From Lysinibacillus odysseyi 34hs-1 = NBRC 100172 (GTDB lineage Bacteria > Bacillota > Bacilli > Bacillales_A > Planococcaceae), in the NCBI RefSeq assembly GCF_001591965.1, contig NZ_BCVX01000017.1:1-64000 (forward strand): a DNA stretch of 64,000 nt, given 5' to 3'. Positions 27,318 to 36,599 of the stretch are shown here, piece by piece; position 1 is the stretch's first letter; every line of letters begins with the position of its first letter. The notes beneath the pieces were generated by a model. The model made no database searches. It was not told the origin of the DNA and worked only from the letters and a program-made list of their open reading frames with translations. Both the position numbers and the translations under genes were made by a program.

Positions 27318-28497
27318 AATACATTTTCTCTCCGTTGGCATTATAGTATTCATAATGAAACGACTTGAAGAATTCCGGCTTCACAATAGCACGTATCGTC
27401 GGTTTGCCTGCCTCTAAATCCACAGGAATAACTGTCCCTTCACTTTCGTACTCTCCCACCAGTTCAATTTTCGACATATCATGTCCTTCATGAACAGCGA
27501 CAACCTGGCGTCTCCACTGAGGTTGTGAAGCATCCATCATATATTCTTTCCCTGTTTTCGTGTACCACAAGACGTAACCGTTCTCATTTTTTAAGAAATG
27601 GGCAAAATAATGAATTCCTTCTGCTGTCGTGATTAGGGCATAACGGTTGTCCCCAAAAGTGGCGGCATCCGTCAAATGTGCCCCTTTCAGTTCCTCTTCA
27701 TTTAAAACAGCCTCCATAATGGATGTTTCATCATAGGCGTATTTTTCCGCAGCAGGCATAACGAACGGCACTAAACATATGCAAATAATAACTAGTGGAA
27801 TTGCCTTGAAAAAAAGATTGCCCCTCACTTTGATATTGAGGATGAAAAGTATACCGAATATGGCCATCATTCCTATTAAACCCCATTGATTGTTCTTTGA
27901 CATCGTGCCGAAATACGTATTTGAAAGCAAGCCATGCTCCTCTTTACTTGAGATGAAAGGCTTATCAGGAAAAAACTCTTCATAAGTTTCCACAAATGAA
28001 GCAGACTGCCTGCGAAGTTCATCAAAGCTTGCTACGTTGGGAATAGGCGGCTTTGCTCCCCATACTTCTATTCTCCATAAATACATATAATACAGCAGTG
28101 CGGATAAGTTTTTCCGCTCCTTTGCTGTCAGCTCCGGTGAACGGTAAAAGGCGCTATCCCCACTTTCAATAGCACACTGCAGCAACCAATCACTTTCTGA
28201 TAAGTACGTCATTACCGCCTCTTTATCATCCGTCACCATAGCAGCAGCGAACCGTTCCATGTATGCTTCTTCCACTGTTTCAGGAGCCTTCTCTGTACTG
28301 ACGGAAACATGCTGTTCGGCTGGTTGGACTAAAAGAAATAACATAATCGCCGCCATAACTGTCACTGCTACAGTTACAGCAGCTCCCCTCTTTTTCCTGT
28401 TGACATTTCTCGCCAGCTTCACTGTATCCTGCTTTTTATGAATGGAAAAATGCTTTTCATCATACACCTCATTCAATGCTTTACGAATCGGATCCAT
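27316..28497 (-). CDS. Membrane protein, putative anti-sigma factor of pair 1
   Basis: A 393-residue protein with a basic cytoplasmic N-terminus (about 38 residues), a membrane helix at 40-58, a long extracytoplasmic part, two more helices at about 204-222 and 230-248, and another external domain of about 140 residues. No zinc-anti-sigma HxxxCxxC motif. Its start lies one base after the stop of an ECF sigma gene, the classical place for the cognate anti-sigma, so it probably holds that sigma at the membrane and senses an envelope signal. No family recognised. Confidence 0.65.
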   Translation of the reverse strand: MDPIRKALNEVYDEKHFSIHKKQDTVKLARNVNRKKRGAAVTVAVTVMAAIMLFLLVQPAEQHVSVSTEKAPETVEEAYMERFAAAMVTDDKEAVMTYLSESDWLLQCAIESGDSAFYRSPELTAKERKNLSALLYYMYLWRIEVWGAKPPIPNVASFDELRRQSASFVETYEEFFPDKPFISSKEEHGLLSNTYFGTMSKNNQWGLIGMMAIFGILFILNIKVRGNLFFKAIPLVIICICLVPFVMPAAEKYAYDETSIMEAVLNEEELKGAHLTDAATFGDNRYALITTAEGIHYFAHFLKNENGYVLWYTKTGKEYMMDASQPQWRRQVVAVHEGHDMSKIELVGEYESEGTVIPVDLEAGKPTIRAIVKPEFFKSFHYEYYNANGEKMY

Positions 28498-28498
28498 A

Positions 28499-29014
28499 CT
28501 ACTCCACTCCCTCCTGTAAAGATATCCCCAGCATTTGTCTTGCTCTCCTTAACCTTGTCTTTACGGTATTAATCGGCAGCTTTAAAATACTCCCTGTTTC
28601 CTCCAGTGACATTTCACCAAAATGAAAAACGATAATAACATCCTTATATTTTGGAGGCAGCTGCTCGATTGCCAGCACAAGCCTTTTTGAATCATCCAGC
28701 TCCATGACGACCTGTTCTGTCGACCTTTCCGTACGCAAAATTTTATGAAAAGCATTGGTTATCGTCACTTTTTTATATTTCCAGCTTGATAAGTAATCAT
28801 GGCAGACATTGATCGCGATACGGTATAAGTATGTCTTAACGCTTGCTTCCCCACGAAATGTATGCAGGGAACGAAAAAACTTGAGAAAGCTCTCCTGCGT
28901 TAAATCCTCGGCTGTCTGCCAATTTCGTACATATGTATAGCAAAGCTTTACGATATCATCACCGTACAGATCCATCGTTTCTATTAATCTCTGTTCTCGC
29001 TCCTCAGATTCCAC
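28499..29014 (-). CDS. ECF-type RNA polymerase sigma factor (pair 1)
   Basis: A 171-residue ECF sigma factor. Region 2 includes LCYTYVRNWQTAEDLTQESF and TYLYRIAINVCHDYL; region 4 includes LPPKYKDVIIVFHFGEMSLE and LPINTVKTRLRRARQML. The spacing and length are those of SigV/SigM-type factors. Upstream lies a promoter of ECF type (29044-29072), pointing to autoregulation. It is followed after one base by the putative anti-sigma gene. Confidence 0.93.
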   Translation of the reverse strand: MESEEREQRLIETMDLYGDDIVKLCYTYVRNWQTAEDLTQESFLKFFRSLHTFRGEASVKTYLYRIAINVCHDYLSSWKYKKVTITNAFHKILRTERSTEQVVMELDDSKRLVLAIEQLPPKYKDVIIVFHFGEMSLEETGSILKLPINTVKTRLRRARQMLGISLQEGVE

Positions 29015-29043
29015 AATCTCCCTCCTTTTTTCTAGCTAGCCGT

Positions 29044-29072
29044 TAGACAGAACTTATCTACAAAAAGTTTCA
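29044..29072 (-). promoter_or_regulatory. ECF-type promoter of sigma gene 1
   Basis: TGAAAC, 17 bases, then TGTCTA, 30 bases before the gene. The -35 AAC and the spacing are identical to the promoters of the other two ECF sigma genes in the window. Confidence 0.6.
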
Positions 29073-29078
29073 CTTAGA

Positions 29079-29110
29079 TAAAAAAAACTTGGCCCGGTTT
29101 GGACCAAGTT
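29079..29110 (-). terminator. Terminator of the CoxG-like gene
   Basis: Minus strand AACTTGG ... CCAAGTT followed by eight T, just upstream of the sigma gene 1 promoter. Confidence 0.8.
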
Positions 29111-29119
29111 CCTTCTCAT

Positions 29120-29569
29120 TTATGCCGTTGGGACTGTACTTTGGATTGTACGTGCAATTTTTTCAGTAAGGCGTGTCGTTACTTTCGGCAGCACCATTTT
29201 AATCATCGGTGTTAGGACAGCACCGGAAATCCCGCCGGCGTTCACTTCCACTGTTCCTGTCATTTCTGTGCCGCCTGCTGTTTCCTCCGCTTGGAACTGG
29301 CCGCTGCCTGTAAAGTTATCTGTCAGGCCTTTTAGCGTGAATTTAATGTTATTCGGTCCATTAAATTCGATAATAACCAGCTCCATTTTCACCGTCTTTT
29401 TCAGACCTTTCATGCTTCCTTCAAATGTCCAGATCGATTTTGTTTCGTCAATCTGCTCATGCTCTTTATATGCCGGTACGAGTGTAGCCCATTGTTCAAT
29501 TTTACTTACGAATTCCCATACGTTTTCAATATTCGTCGGAACGGTTACTGTGTGTGATGCTTGTGCCAT
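29120..29569 (-). CDS. CoxG-like SRPBCC family protein
   Basis: A 149-residue START/SRPBCC-fold protein: TVTVPTNIENVWEFVSKIEQ opens the fold, then FEGSMKGLKKTVKMELVI, FTGSGQFQAEETAGGTEMTG and a long C-terminal helix TPMIKMVLPKVTTRLTEKIA. It resembles CoxG proteins, which bind lipids or hydrophobic ligands near the membrane. No cox genes are near, so the link to CO dehydrogenase is not supported; here it sits between two sigma/anti-sigma units. Weak ribosome site. Confidence 0.8.
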   Translation of the reverse strand: MAQASHTVTVPTNIENVWEFVSKIEQWATLVPAYKEHEQIDETKSIWTFEGSMKGLKKTVKMELVIIEFNGPNNIKFTLKGLTDNFTGSGQFQAEETAGGTEMTGTVEVNAGGISGAVLTPMIKMVLPKVTTRLTEKIARTIQSTVPTA

Positions 29570-29714
29570 TTTTATGCCAACTTTCTACTATTTTCTTTCA
29601 CTTCACCTACAGTTTACCTAAAAACCTTCGATTCGAAAATAGTTATTTTCGCCTTTCATACTTTAAAGTTCAGTAGTTTTGAGATACGACCTATACTATT
29701 TTATACCTACATTT

Positions 29715-30653
29715 CTATAGCCATAAAATCATTAAAGCTGTTATACCCGCCGTAGCCAAGTAGTGAAAAAGGTCGATTTTCCGATAAGTTGGATTCAATT
29801 CATATTTTCTTTCAAATGCATAGTTAACACTCGGAATCAACAGCAGCCCAGCTAAAATACCACCTTTATGAACAGCCATCCATCCTGTCAAGAGAATACT
29901 TGCTCCAGTACACAAGATGGAGACAGTTAGAATCACCATTATAATCATATGCCTTTTATTCATAAATCGCTTTCTTCTCTTTTGAAGGTTATTACGTTTT
30001 AGTAAAGAACGTTCCACGAATAATTTAAGACCTGCTAATAGAATTGCTAAAATATACAAACCTGCTATATTAACAAACTTTGGCCGATAATCAAAATAAA
30101 ATTTCCATATATCATCATTTGTTACTGTATAAAATAAACCGGTTTCCATATCCTTCAAACCCATATTAGTCAATGAATCGTAAGGATATAATTTCAGTTT
30201 CAGCTGATCACCGTTTTCCATATTTATAAGAATATCTTTTCCTTCAGAAAATTCATCCCCTTCATAGACGCTTACACTCTTAAGGAGTGACTGTATGAAT
30301 TGTACATCTTCTTGTTTATCATATTTTTTATTTCCGATATAAAATTCCGAATCCTTTGCAGTGAATTTTTCTTCATTGAATGGTAGACCGCTAATAAAAA
30401 ACTCTTTCACTTCCGTCTCCTCGAGTACCTGCTCCAGATCTTTACCTGGCTGAATTTGCTGTTCATGCCCATAAGGACTACTTAAAACAAGCAGTAATGC
30501 GATGAAGAGAATTCCTGCAATGGCCATTCCCGCTCTCCAGTCCCTTTTTGGCTCATGGGCTGCAGCCTTTTGCATAATTTTCTCTTTTGTTGCCAAAGTG
30601 AATTTCGATTCTGAACCTATCTCCTGGTCAATCTGTTCCTTCCACCTAGTCAT
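29715..30653 (-). CDS. Membrane protein, putative anti-sigma factor of pair 2
   Basis: A 312-residue protein with a cytoplasmic N-terminus of about 40 residues, a helix at 42-60, a soluble external domain of about 135 residues, then four hydrophobic segments near 196-212, 234-256, 260-277 and 294-312. It overlaps the upstream ECF sigma gene by 8 bases, which indicates translational coupling and suggests an anti-sigma role. No zinc motif. No family recognised; the multi-helix C-terminus differs from the single-pass RsiW type. Confidence 0.65.
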   Translation of the reverse strand: MTRWKEQIDQEIGSESKFTLATKEKIMQKAAAHEPKRDWRAGMAIAGILFIALLLVLSSPYGHEQQIQPGKDLEQVLEETEVKEFFISGLPFNEEKFTAKDSEFYIGNKKYDKQEDVQFIQSLLKSVSVYEGDEFSEGKDILINMENGDQLKLKLYPYDSLTNMGLKDMETGLFYTVTNDDIWKFYFDYRPKFVNIAGLYILAILLAGLKLFVERSLLKRNNLQKRRKRFMNKRHMIIMVILTVSILCTGASILLTGWMAVHKGGILAGLLLIPSVNYAFERKYELNPTYRKIDLFHYLATAGITALMILWL

Positions 30654-31164
30654 GCAGCAGCACCTCCCACTGTTCCGGTCCCAAAAGCTCCTTTAATTTT
30701 GATCGTCCACGGCTTATTCTTGTTTTTACTGTATTTTCACTACTTCCTATGATTTCTGCTATTTCTTTTATTTTATAGTCATCATAATAATGAAGGATTA
30801 ATACTTCCCGATATTTCAACGGCAGCTTCCACAATGCATCAACAAGTATTTGCCGCTCATTTTCTATCATGACCAAATACTCGCTGGAACGTTCTGCAGT
30901 CCTAAGGTGAAACGATTCGACGAACTGACGCTTTTTTGCACTCCAGCTACGCAGATAGTCATAGCTTTTATGTATCGTTATTTTCACTAAATATGTTTTC
31001 AAGGATGAATCATTCCTAAAACGCTCTTGCTGGAAATGGTAGGCCAAAAAGACATCCTGCACAATTTCTTCGGCAGCCGTCCACTCCTTTACATATAAAT
31101 AGGCAACACGGATACAGTATTCACCGTATTGTTCCATTGCTTCCTGCAGCTTGCTGTTCATCAT
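30646..31164 (-). CDS. ECF-type RNA polymerase sigma factor (pair 2)
   Basis: A 172-residue ECF sigma factor: region 2 with VAYLYVKEWTAAEEIVQDVF and TYLVKITIHKSYDYLRSW, region 4 with LPLKYREVLILHYYDDYKIK and SSENTVKTRISRGRSKLKEL. AGGGGTG lies just before the ATG-ATG start. An ECF-type promoter stands upstream at 31182-31210. It is closely related in layout to pair 1 located 1.6 kb away, so a past duplication is possible. Confidence 0.93.
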   Translation of the reverse strand: MMNSKLQEAMEQYGEYCIRVAYLYVKEWTAAEEIVQDVFLAYHFQQERFRNDSSLKTYLVKITIHKSYDYLRSWSAKKRQFVESFHLRTAERSSEYLVMIENERQILVDALWKLPLKYREVLILHYYDDYKIKEIAEIIGSSENTVKTRISRGRSKLKELLGPEQWEVLLHD

Positions 31165-31181
31165 TTCACCCCTTTATCTTA

Positions 31182-31210
31182 TAGTCGCATTTTTTTACAT
31201 ATCGGTTTCA
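31182..31210 (-). promoter_or_regulatory. ECF-type promoter of sigma gene 2
   Basis: TGAAAC, 17 bases with an A7 tract, then CGACTA, ending 18 bases before the gene. Same geometry as the promoters at 29044 and 47462. Confidence 0.6.
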
Positions 31211-31234
31211 TTTCCCCAAATAAATATAAAATCC

Positions 31235-31274
31235 ATAAAAAACGTCTGGTTCCGTTACGTTAACGGAACCAGAC
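31235..31274 (-). terminator. Terminator of the DUF2197-like gene
   Basis: GTCTGGTTCCGTTA / TAACGGAACCAGAC, 14-bp stem with a short loop, then CGTTTTTT on the minus strand. Confidence 0.88.
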
Positions 31275-31299
31275 AAATAGTTACAAACAGGACGCATCT

Positions 31300-31470
31300 C
31301 TAATCACGGTCAAACAAATACTTCCGCGCATCTGCCTCAATGCGCCGTTCACAACCATCGCAGGCAAACTTCCCGTTTCTGTTCTGTTTGTACTGTTGGT
31401 ATTTCCTTGTACCTTCAAGCAATTTAAACGGCTTTTTACAATACATGCAGTTTGCTTCATAATAAATCAT
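31300..31470 (-). CDS. Small zinc-ribbon protein (DUF2197-like)
   Basis: A 56-residue open frame from ATG 31470 to TAG, with GAGGAG seven bases upstream and a strong terminator downstream. It has two CxxC pairs (CMYC at residues 8-11 and CDGC at 37-40), the pattern of a small zinc ribbon, plus a basic, Gln/Tyr-rich middle. It matches the small DUF2197 proteins conserved in Bacillales. Probably a cytoplasmic zinc-binding protein; function unknown. Confidence 0.8.
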   Translation of the reverse strand: MIYYEANCMYCKKPFKLLEGTRKYQQYKQNRNGKFACDGCERRIEADARKYLFDRD

Positions 31471-31521
31471 CGGTTTACTCCTCTAGTTATAGTTATGTAT
31501 AGCTTACATGAAAAATAAGAA

Positions 31522-31562
31522 ATAAAAAACGGCAGGGGAACCGTCATGATTCCCTACCGTTG
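31522..31562 (-). terminator. Terminator of the sulfite reductase operon
   Basis: Minus strand AACGGTAGGGAATC and GGTTCCCCTGCCGTT pair and are followed by TTTTATTT. The stem overlaps the last codons of sirC. Confidence 0.8.
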
Positions 31563-32162
31563 TTTTTTCTTCAGCTGCTCCAAAAAGGCTCTCTGCAGCC
31601 GGATATCTAAATATTTTTTATCTACAATTTCCGTCAATAATTGCCGTTTTTCTGTTTCCTCAATTTGCAGATGTAGTATCTTTTCCCGGGAAATTTTCAC
31701 AAAGGCGAAATATAATTCATATGTTTCATCAAATTGTGACATGATCTCATTCCGAATATTTTTAGCAAGGATCGGGCTTGCCCCGTCTGTCCCTACAGCA
31801 ACTGACAGCAGCCCGCGCCTGCCGACTGCCGGAAAATAGAATGAACTATTTTCCGGATCGTCTGCAATATTAATCAATTGATTAGGGCTGCAGCTTTGTG
31901 CCACAGCTGCATTCACCTCACGTTTATTCGTTGCTGCAACAACTAAAAACGCATCACGGGTATCCTGTTTTTCAAACGTGCGTGGTAACCAGTCTACCCG
32001 TTTTTTCTCAACAAGTACAGCTAACTCCGGAAGCAGTTCCGGACTGATAACAACAAGATGCGCTCCTTCCGCCAGCAGTGTTTTCGTTCTTCGATAGGCA
32101 ATTTTTCCACCGCCCACGATAATACACTTACGCTTTTTAAGATTGATTGTTATAGGGAGCAT
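31554..32162 (-). CDS. sirC: Precorrin-2 dehydrogenase / siroheme ferrochelatase-like (SirC)
   Basis: NAD-dependent dehydrogenase that oxidises precorrin-2 to sirohydrochlorin. The Rossmann loop CIIVGGGKIAYRRTKTLL is at the N-terminus, followed by VVAATNKREVNAAVAQSC and the family segment FYFPAVGRRGLLSVAVGTDG-ASP. At 202 residues it lacks the methyltransferase half of E. coli CysG, which is encoded separately as sirA. Last gene of the sulfite reduction operon, 9 bases after cysI. B. subtilis homologue: YlnF. Confidence 0.92.
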   Translation of the reverse strand: MLPITINLKKRKCIIVGGGKIAYRRTKTLLAEGAHLVVISPELLPELAVLVEKKRVDWLPRTFEKQDTRDAFLVVAATNKREVNAAVAQSCSPNQLINIADDPENSSFYFPAVGRRGLLSVAVGTDGASPILAKNIRNEIMSQFDETYELYFAFVKISREKILHLQIEETEKRQLLTEIVDKKYLDIRLQRAFLEQLKKKQR

Positions 32163-32171
32163 AACTTTCTC

Positions 32172-33893
32172 CTAGACTGTATGGAAGTTTGTACCGTCTG
32201 TTGTAGCCTTTACATACCCTGTCCGGATGACAAAGTCACCAAAGCGCTCTCCTTCTAAACGCTCCGCTGCGTAGCGTGTCAGTATTGGACGGAGCTCTTT
32301 TAAGATTTCCTCTTCCCCGATGTTTTCACGGTATATTTTATTTAAACGATCTCCTGTAAAGCCGCCGCCCAGGTACATATTGTACTTGCCTGGACCTTTA
32401 CCGATAAAACCGATTTCCCCCATGGCTGCACGGGAGCAGCCATTTGGACATCCGCTCATACGAATGACAATTTCTTCATCACGCAGGCCGACCTCATCTA
32501 GAATCACTTCAATTTTATCGATTAATGAAGGCAAATAGCGCTCTGCCTCTGCCATTGCCAGGCCGCATGTCGGCAATGACACACACGCAATCGAATTACG
32601 GCGCAGAGCCGAGTAGAACTCGCCTGCCGTAATATTGTACTGTTTGATTAACTCATCAATTTTTTCCTTTTTTTGCGGTGATACGTTGCCGATTACAAGG
32701 TTCTGGTTACCTGTCAATCGAAACTCTCCTGTATGCACCTTTGCAATTTCACGCAGGCCTGTTTTTAATGGATAGCCTTCGAAATCTTTAACACGCCCGT
32801 TTTGGATAAACAATGTATAATGCCAATTGCCGTCCTCACCTTGAATCCATCCATAACGATCACCTGTGTGGTCAAATTGGAATGGACGGGCATCCTGTAC
32901 TTTCCAGCCTAGACGGCGGTGCAGCTCTTCTTTGAACCAATCAAGACCGTATTTATCAATTGTATATTTAAAGCGCGCGTTTTTACGCTCTTTCCGATTT
33001 CCATAATCGCGCTGAATCGTCATGATTTTTTCAGCTGTTTCAAGCAGTTTATCTGGTGTGATAAAGCCAAGCAAACGACCAAGCTGCGGATATGTCGCAT
33101 CATCACCATGCGTCATACCCATTCCGCCGCCAACGAGTATATTGAAGCCTGCCAGCTTGCCATCTTCCACGATCGCAATAAATCCGATATCCTGTGAATA
33201 AATATCCGCATCATTATGAGGTGGAATTGCAATACCGATTTTAAATTTACGCGGAAGATACAATGACCCATAAATCGGTTCGATCTCCTTTTCCTGCGTA
33301 TCTACTACTTTTTCACCGTTCAGCCATAGCTCGTGATAAGCCGTTGTGCGCGGCAGGAGATGCTCACTTAATTTTGCTGACCAATCGAAAACTTCGGCAT
33401 GAAGCTTTGATTGATAAGGGTTGGCATTACACATTACATTCCGGTTTACGTCCCCGCATGCAGCCAGTGAATCAAGCAGTACTTCATTGATGCCTTGCAT
33501 AAAGCTTTTGACATTCCATTTTAAAATTCCGTGCAGCTGAAATGCCTGACGCGTTGTCAATTTCAGTGTACCGTTCCCGACTTCATCAGATAATTGGTCC
33601 ATTGTCAGCCATTGTTCCGGTGTTGCTACGCCACCTGGTGTACGTACACGTACCATGAATTGATAAGCCGATTCAAGCTTTTGCTTGGCGCGTTCGTTAC
33701 GCAGATCACGGTCATCCTGCAAATAACTTCCGTGGAATTTCATAAGACGGTTATCATCATCCGGAATACCTGAACTGATTGGATATTTCATAGTTTCTTC
33801 AAGCGTTCCACGTAGATAATTGCTTTCTTCTTTAATTCTCTCTACATCACTAAATGGCCCTTCCTGTGGTGGCAGTACGATTTTGTCTGTCAT
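32172..33893 (-). CDS. cysI: Assimilatory sulfite reductase (NADPH) hemoprotein subunit
   Basis: Reduces sulfite to sulfide with six electrons delivered by CysJ. The 4Fe-4S/siroheme ligands are intact: CVSLPTCG (Cys437, Cys443) and [10 protein letters not shown] (Cys482, Cys486). Substrate-binding arginine regions ([19 protein letters not shown]) are present in the N-terminal half. 573 residues, standard length. Twelve bases downstream of cysJ. Needs siroheme, whose synthesis genes flank it in the same operon. Confidence 0.97.
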   Translation of the reverse strand: MTDKIVLPPQEGPFSDVERIKEESNYLRGTLEETMKYPISSGIPDDDNRLMKFHGSYLQDDRDLRNERAKQKLESAYQFMVRVRTPGGVATPEQWLTMDQLSDEVGNGTLKLTTRQAFQLHGILKWNVKSFMQGINEVLLDSLAACGDVNRNVMCNANPYQSKLHAEVFDWSAKLSEHLLPRTTAYHELWLNGEKVVDTQEKEIEPIYGSLYLPRKFKIGIAIPPHNDADIYSQDIGFIAIVEDGKLAGFNILVGGGMGMTHGDDATYPQLGRLLGFITPDKLLETAEKIMTIQRDYGNRKERKNARFKYTIDKYGLDWFKEELHRRLGWKVQDARPFQFDHTGDRYGWIQGEDGNWHYTLFIQNGRVKDFEGYPLKTGLREIAKVHTGEFRLTGNQNLVIGNVSPQKKEKIDELIKQYNITAGEFYSALRRNSIACVSLPTCGLAMAEAERYLPSLIDKIEVILDEVGLRDEEIVIRMSGCPNGCSRAAMGEIGFIGKGPGKYNMYLGGGFTGDRLNKIYRENIGEEEILKELRPILTRYAAERLEGERFGDFVIRTGYVKATTDGTNFHTV

Positions 33894-33905
33894 TTTACTT
33901 CCCCC

Positions 33906-35681
33906 TTAATACACGTCACGTTGATAACGCTGCTGTTTTTGTAATTCCTTTAAATAATCGGCCGCCTCATCGCGTGATATTTGTTTCTGCTGTTCAAAAA
34001 TTGTAATTAGCGCCTCGTTTACACTATGTCCCAGCGTCTTTTCATCACCGCATAAGTAGATGTTAGCCCCTTGCTCGATCCATTCGAATACTTCTTTGGC
34101 ATTCTCAAGCAATCGATGCTGCACATAAATCTTTTCCTGCTGATCACGGGAAAAGGCAATATTCATGTTAGTTAATGTCCCTTCTTTCAGCCAGCGCTGC
34201 CATTCTACTTGATACAAGAAGTCCGTGACGAAATGCTGGTCACCGAAAAACAGCCAGCTTTTCCCCTCTGTTCCCTGCTCTTCCCGTTCTTGCAGGAAGG
34301 AACGGAATGGTGCAATTCCTGTTCCGGCACCGATCATAATGATTGGCCTAGTATCGGCTGGTAATTTAAAATTCGGGTTTTGTTTAATATAGACGGCCAA
34401 TTTGTCACCGATTTCCACATTTGATGCAATATTCCCCGAAACAATACCTTCACGGTAACGACCGGCAGTTTCATGAAATACTTTGCCGATTGTCAGATGG
34501 ACCTCTTCCGGGTAAGCAGTATAGCTGCTTGAAATGGAATATTCACGTGCCGGGATTTTACGCAATTGCTCGATGAATTGCTGCGGAGTCCAAGTCCATG
34601 GACCATATGTTTCAACAATATCAATAACATCCCGGCCATACACATACGCATTCAATGCATCCCGATTATCAATAAGCGCCGCTAATTCTGCGTTTTGTGT
34701 AAAAGGGGCTAACTTATTTAACAGTGTTTTTGATAATGCTGTAATATCAAGATTCTTTAAAACATCCTGCAATGCTGTCTCCGTGCCATCTACCGTTACC
34801 TTTTGTGTGCCATCAAAGCCCAGCGCGGTTAATAGCAAGGCAATAAGGTGATCGCTATTTTCCGGTACAATTGCTAATACGTCTCCTGGTGTATAAGTAA
34901 GCCCGGAACCTTCAAGTGATAACTCTAAGTGAAGGGTTTCCTTATTAGAGCCACGGCCGTTCAGGTTGATCTTTTCAAGTACTTCTGCATAGAAGGGATT
35001 ACTTCTTGAATACTCAGCCGTCCCAGCCGGCACTTGGACGTTCTGAACTGCTGGAGAAGCCGAAGTGCTTATTGCCAATGTATCTTTTACCTGCTGGATC
35101 CACCCGGCTGCATCTGTTTCAAAATCCACATCACAGTCTACACGTGGTACGATGCTCGTCGCTCCAAGTTCCGCTAACCGCTCATCAAAATCAATCCCTG
35201 TCTTACAGAAAAATTCATAGGAGCTATCTCCTAAAGAGAGTACAGCATATTTTACGCCATCAAGCTTCGGAGCCCGTTTGCTATGTAAGTAATCATAAAA
35301 GCTGATTGCATTATCAGGCGGCTCACCTTCGCCGTGTGTGCTTGCTATGATAAATAAATGATCCAATTTTTTTAAATTGTTCACCTTATAATCAGCCATC
35401 GATGTAATCGTTACTTGATGATTAGGATCTTCTAATGCTTTGCCGAGTTTTTTTGCTACCTTTTCGCTGTTCCCTGTTTGCGAAGCAAAAAGAATTGTGA
35501 TTTCCTTTATTTGCTGAGGAGCTTGAACCGGCTCCCGCCCTGCAGCCGGCTCTTCTGCCGATGTGGCTGTTAAATAGCCTGTCAGCCAAATTTTTTGCTG
35601 AGTTGTTAAATGTGGTAATAACTCATTTAAAACTTTTACTTGTTTTTCAGTAAACGGACTATTAATTACTTGTAGTGTCAA
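33906..35681 (-). CDS. cysJ: Assimilatory sulfite reductase (NADPH) flavoprotein subunit
   Basis: Diflavin reductase delivering NADPH electrons to CysI. Domain order: flavodoxin-like FMN domain (TILFASQTGNSEKVAKKLG, about 65-200), connecting and FAD domain (REYSISSSYTAYPEEVHLT, near 375) and NADPH domain (PIIMIGAGTGIAPFRSFLQE, LYLCGDEKTLGHSV, RDVY end). The terminal Tyr stacking on FAD is present. 591 residues. A short spacer separates it from yezD. Confidence 0.96.
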   Translation of the reverse strand: MTLQVINSPFTEKQVKVLNELLPHLTTQQKIWLTGYLTATSAEEPAAGREPVQAPQQIKEITILFASQTGNSEKVAKKLGKALEDPNHQVTITSMADYKVNNLKKLDHLFIIASTHGEGEPPDNAISFYDYLHSKRAPKLDGVKYAVLSLGDSSYEFFCKTGIDFDERLAELGATSIVPRVDCDVDFETDAAGWIQQVKDTLAISTSASPAVQNVQVPAGTAEYSRSNPFYAEVLEKINLNGRGSNKETLHLELSLEGSGLTYTPGDVLAIVPENSDHLIALLLTALGFDGTQKVTVDGTETALQDVLKNLDITALSKTLLNKLAPFTQNAELAALIDNRDALNAYVYGRDVIDIVETYGPWTWTPQQFIEQLRKIPAREYSISSSYTAYPEEVHLTIGKVFHETAGRYREGIVSGNIASNVEIGDKLAVYIKQNPNFKLPADTRPIIMIGAGTGIAPFRSFLQEREEQGTEGKSWLFFGDQHFVTDFLYQVEWQRWLKEGTLTNMNIAFSRDQQEKIYVQHRLLENAKEVFEWIEQGANIYLCGDEKTLGHSVNEALITIFEQQKQISRDEAADYLKELQKQQRYQRDVY

Positions 35682-35702
35682 TTTGTTCGCCCCTCATTCA
35701 AA

Positions 35703-35849
35703 TTATTTCAAACGAATTTTTTCGTTTTTCTCTATCTGTACAATATAGTTATCCTGGATAATGAGTGTAACAGAGCCATATTTCATGGAACTAACTATCT
35801 TCTTCACATTTTCCAATGCTGTTTCAAGGTTGTCTTTACGTGTACTCAT
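35703..35849 (-). CDS. yezD: YezD family small protein (DUF2292)
   Basis: A 48-residue open frame from ATG 35849 to TAA. The core SVTLIIQDNYIVQIEKNEKI matches the short beta-rich YezD/DUF2292 proteins that accompany sulfur assimilation genes in many bacteria. Its ATG overlaps the sirB stop by 4 bases (ATGA), and GGGGAGATGAGC lies just upstream, so translation is coupled. Function unknown; the conserved company of cysJI and siroheme genes suggests a role in sulfite reduction. Confidence 0.82.
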   Translation of the reverse strand: MSTRKDNLETALENVKKIVSSMKYGSVTLIIQDNYIVQIEKNEKIRLK

Positions 35850-36586
35850 TGCTCATCTCCCCTTTTCATCAACTGTGTGATTCGATTGATAAAGACATGT
35901 TGGACCTGCTCGTCATACCCCAGACAATCACATAAATGAACAGCTTGATTAAAATTCTGAATATTAGCAATTTTCTCTCTGATATGCTGTTTTAATAAAC
36001 CTGTAAATAGTAAATAGGGTATAATAAATGTTTTTTTATCTTCTGTTACCAGCTGTTGCAGAGCATCCTCAAAAGAAACGCCTTTTCCATATAGAAAACA
36101 GGTCGATACTTTATTCAGCCCTGCCTTTTTCTGAAGTAAGCCCCCAATCTGGGTCAAATCCCTTTTTACCGCAGGGTCGCTGCTTCCCCTGCCAACTAGT
36201 AGAACATTGGCTCCTGTATAACTCTCGCCTGATTCATTTAGTCTTTGCTCAAGTACATTCACCAGCCTGTCATCAATTCCTAGTGCCTGACCGATGGAAA
36301 ACGTTACTTCCGGGAACTTTCTTTTAGCTTCTTGAATCTCCCGGGGAATATCTTCGTTCAAATGATTTGCCGTTAACAACAAGATAGGTGCTACAGCAAT
36401 TTCTGTCGCGCCTTGTTCTACACATGCAGCGACGCCCTGCATAATTGTCGGCTCTGCCAGCTCTAGAAAGCTCTCTTGCTGAATCTGTGCATTAATATGT
36501 GGTATTACTCCCTTAATAAAGGCAAGGGCTTCATTAACACCTTCCCTCACGCGGCTTCCATGTGCGACATATAATACTGCTTGCAT
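35846..36586 (-). CDS. sirB: Sirohydrochlorin ferrochelatase/cobaltochelatase-like
   Basis: Inserts Fe2+ into sirohydrochlorin to make siroheme. The CbiX/SirB signature VLYVAHGSRVREGVNEAL with the metal-binding His near the N-terminus, then a second half with VLLVGRGSSDPAVKRDL and IPYLLFTGLLKQHI, is present. I take ATG 36586 (AGGTG six bases upstream) over the GTG at 36595. 246 residues. It ends inside the start of yezD. Operon with sirA. Confidence 0.91.
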   Translation of the reverse strand: MQAVLYVAHGSRVREGVNEALAFIKGVIPHINAQIQQESFLELAEPTIMQGVAACVEQGATEIAVAPILLLTANHLNEDIPREIQEAKRKFPEVTFSIGQALGIDDRLVNVLEQRLNESGESYTGANVLLVGRGSSDPAVKRDLTQIGGLLQKKAGLNKVSTCFLYGKGVSFEDALQQLVTEDKKTFIIPYLLFTGLLKQHIREKIANIQNFNQAVHLCDCLGYDEQVQHVFINRITQLMKRGDEQ

Positions 36587-36599
36587 TGATGACACCTAC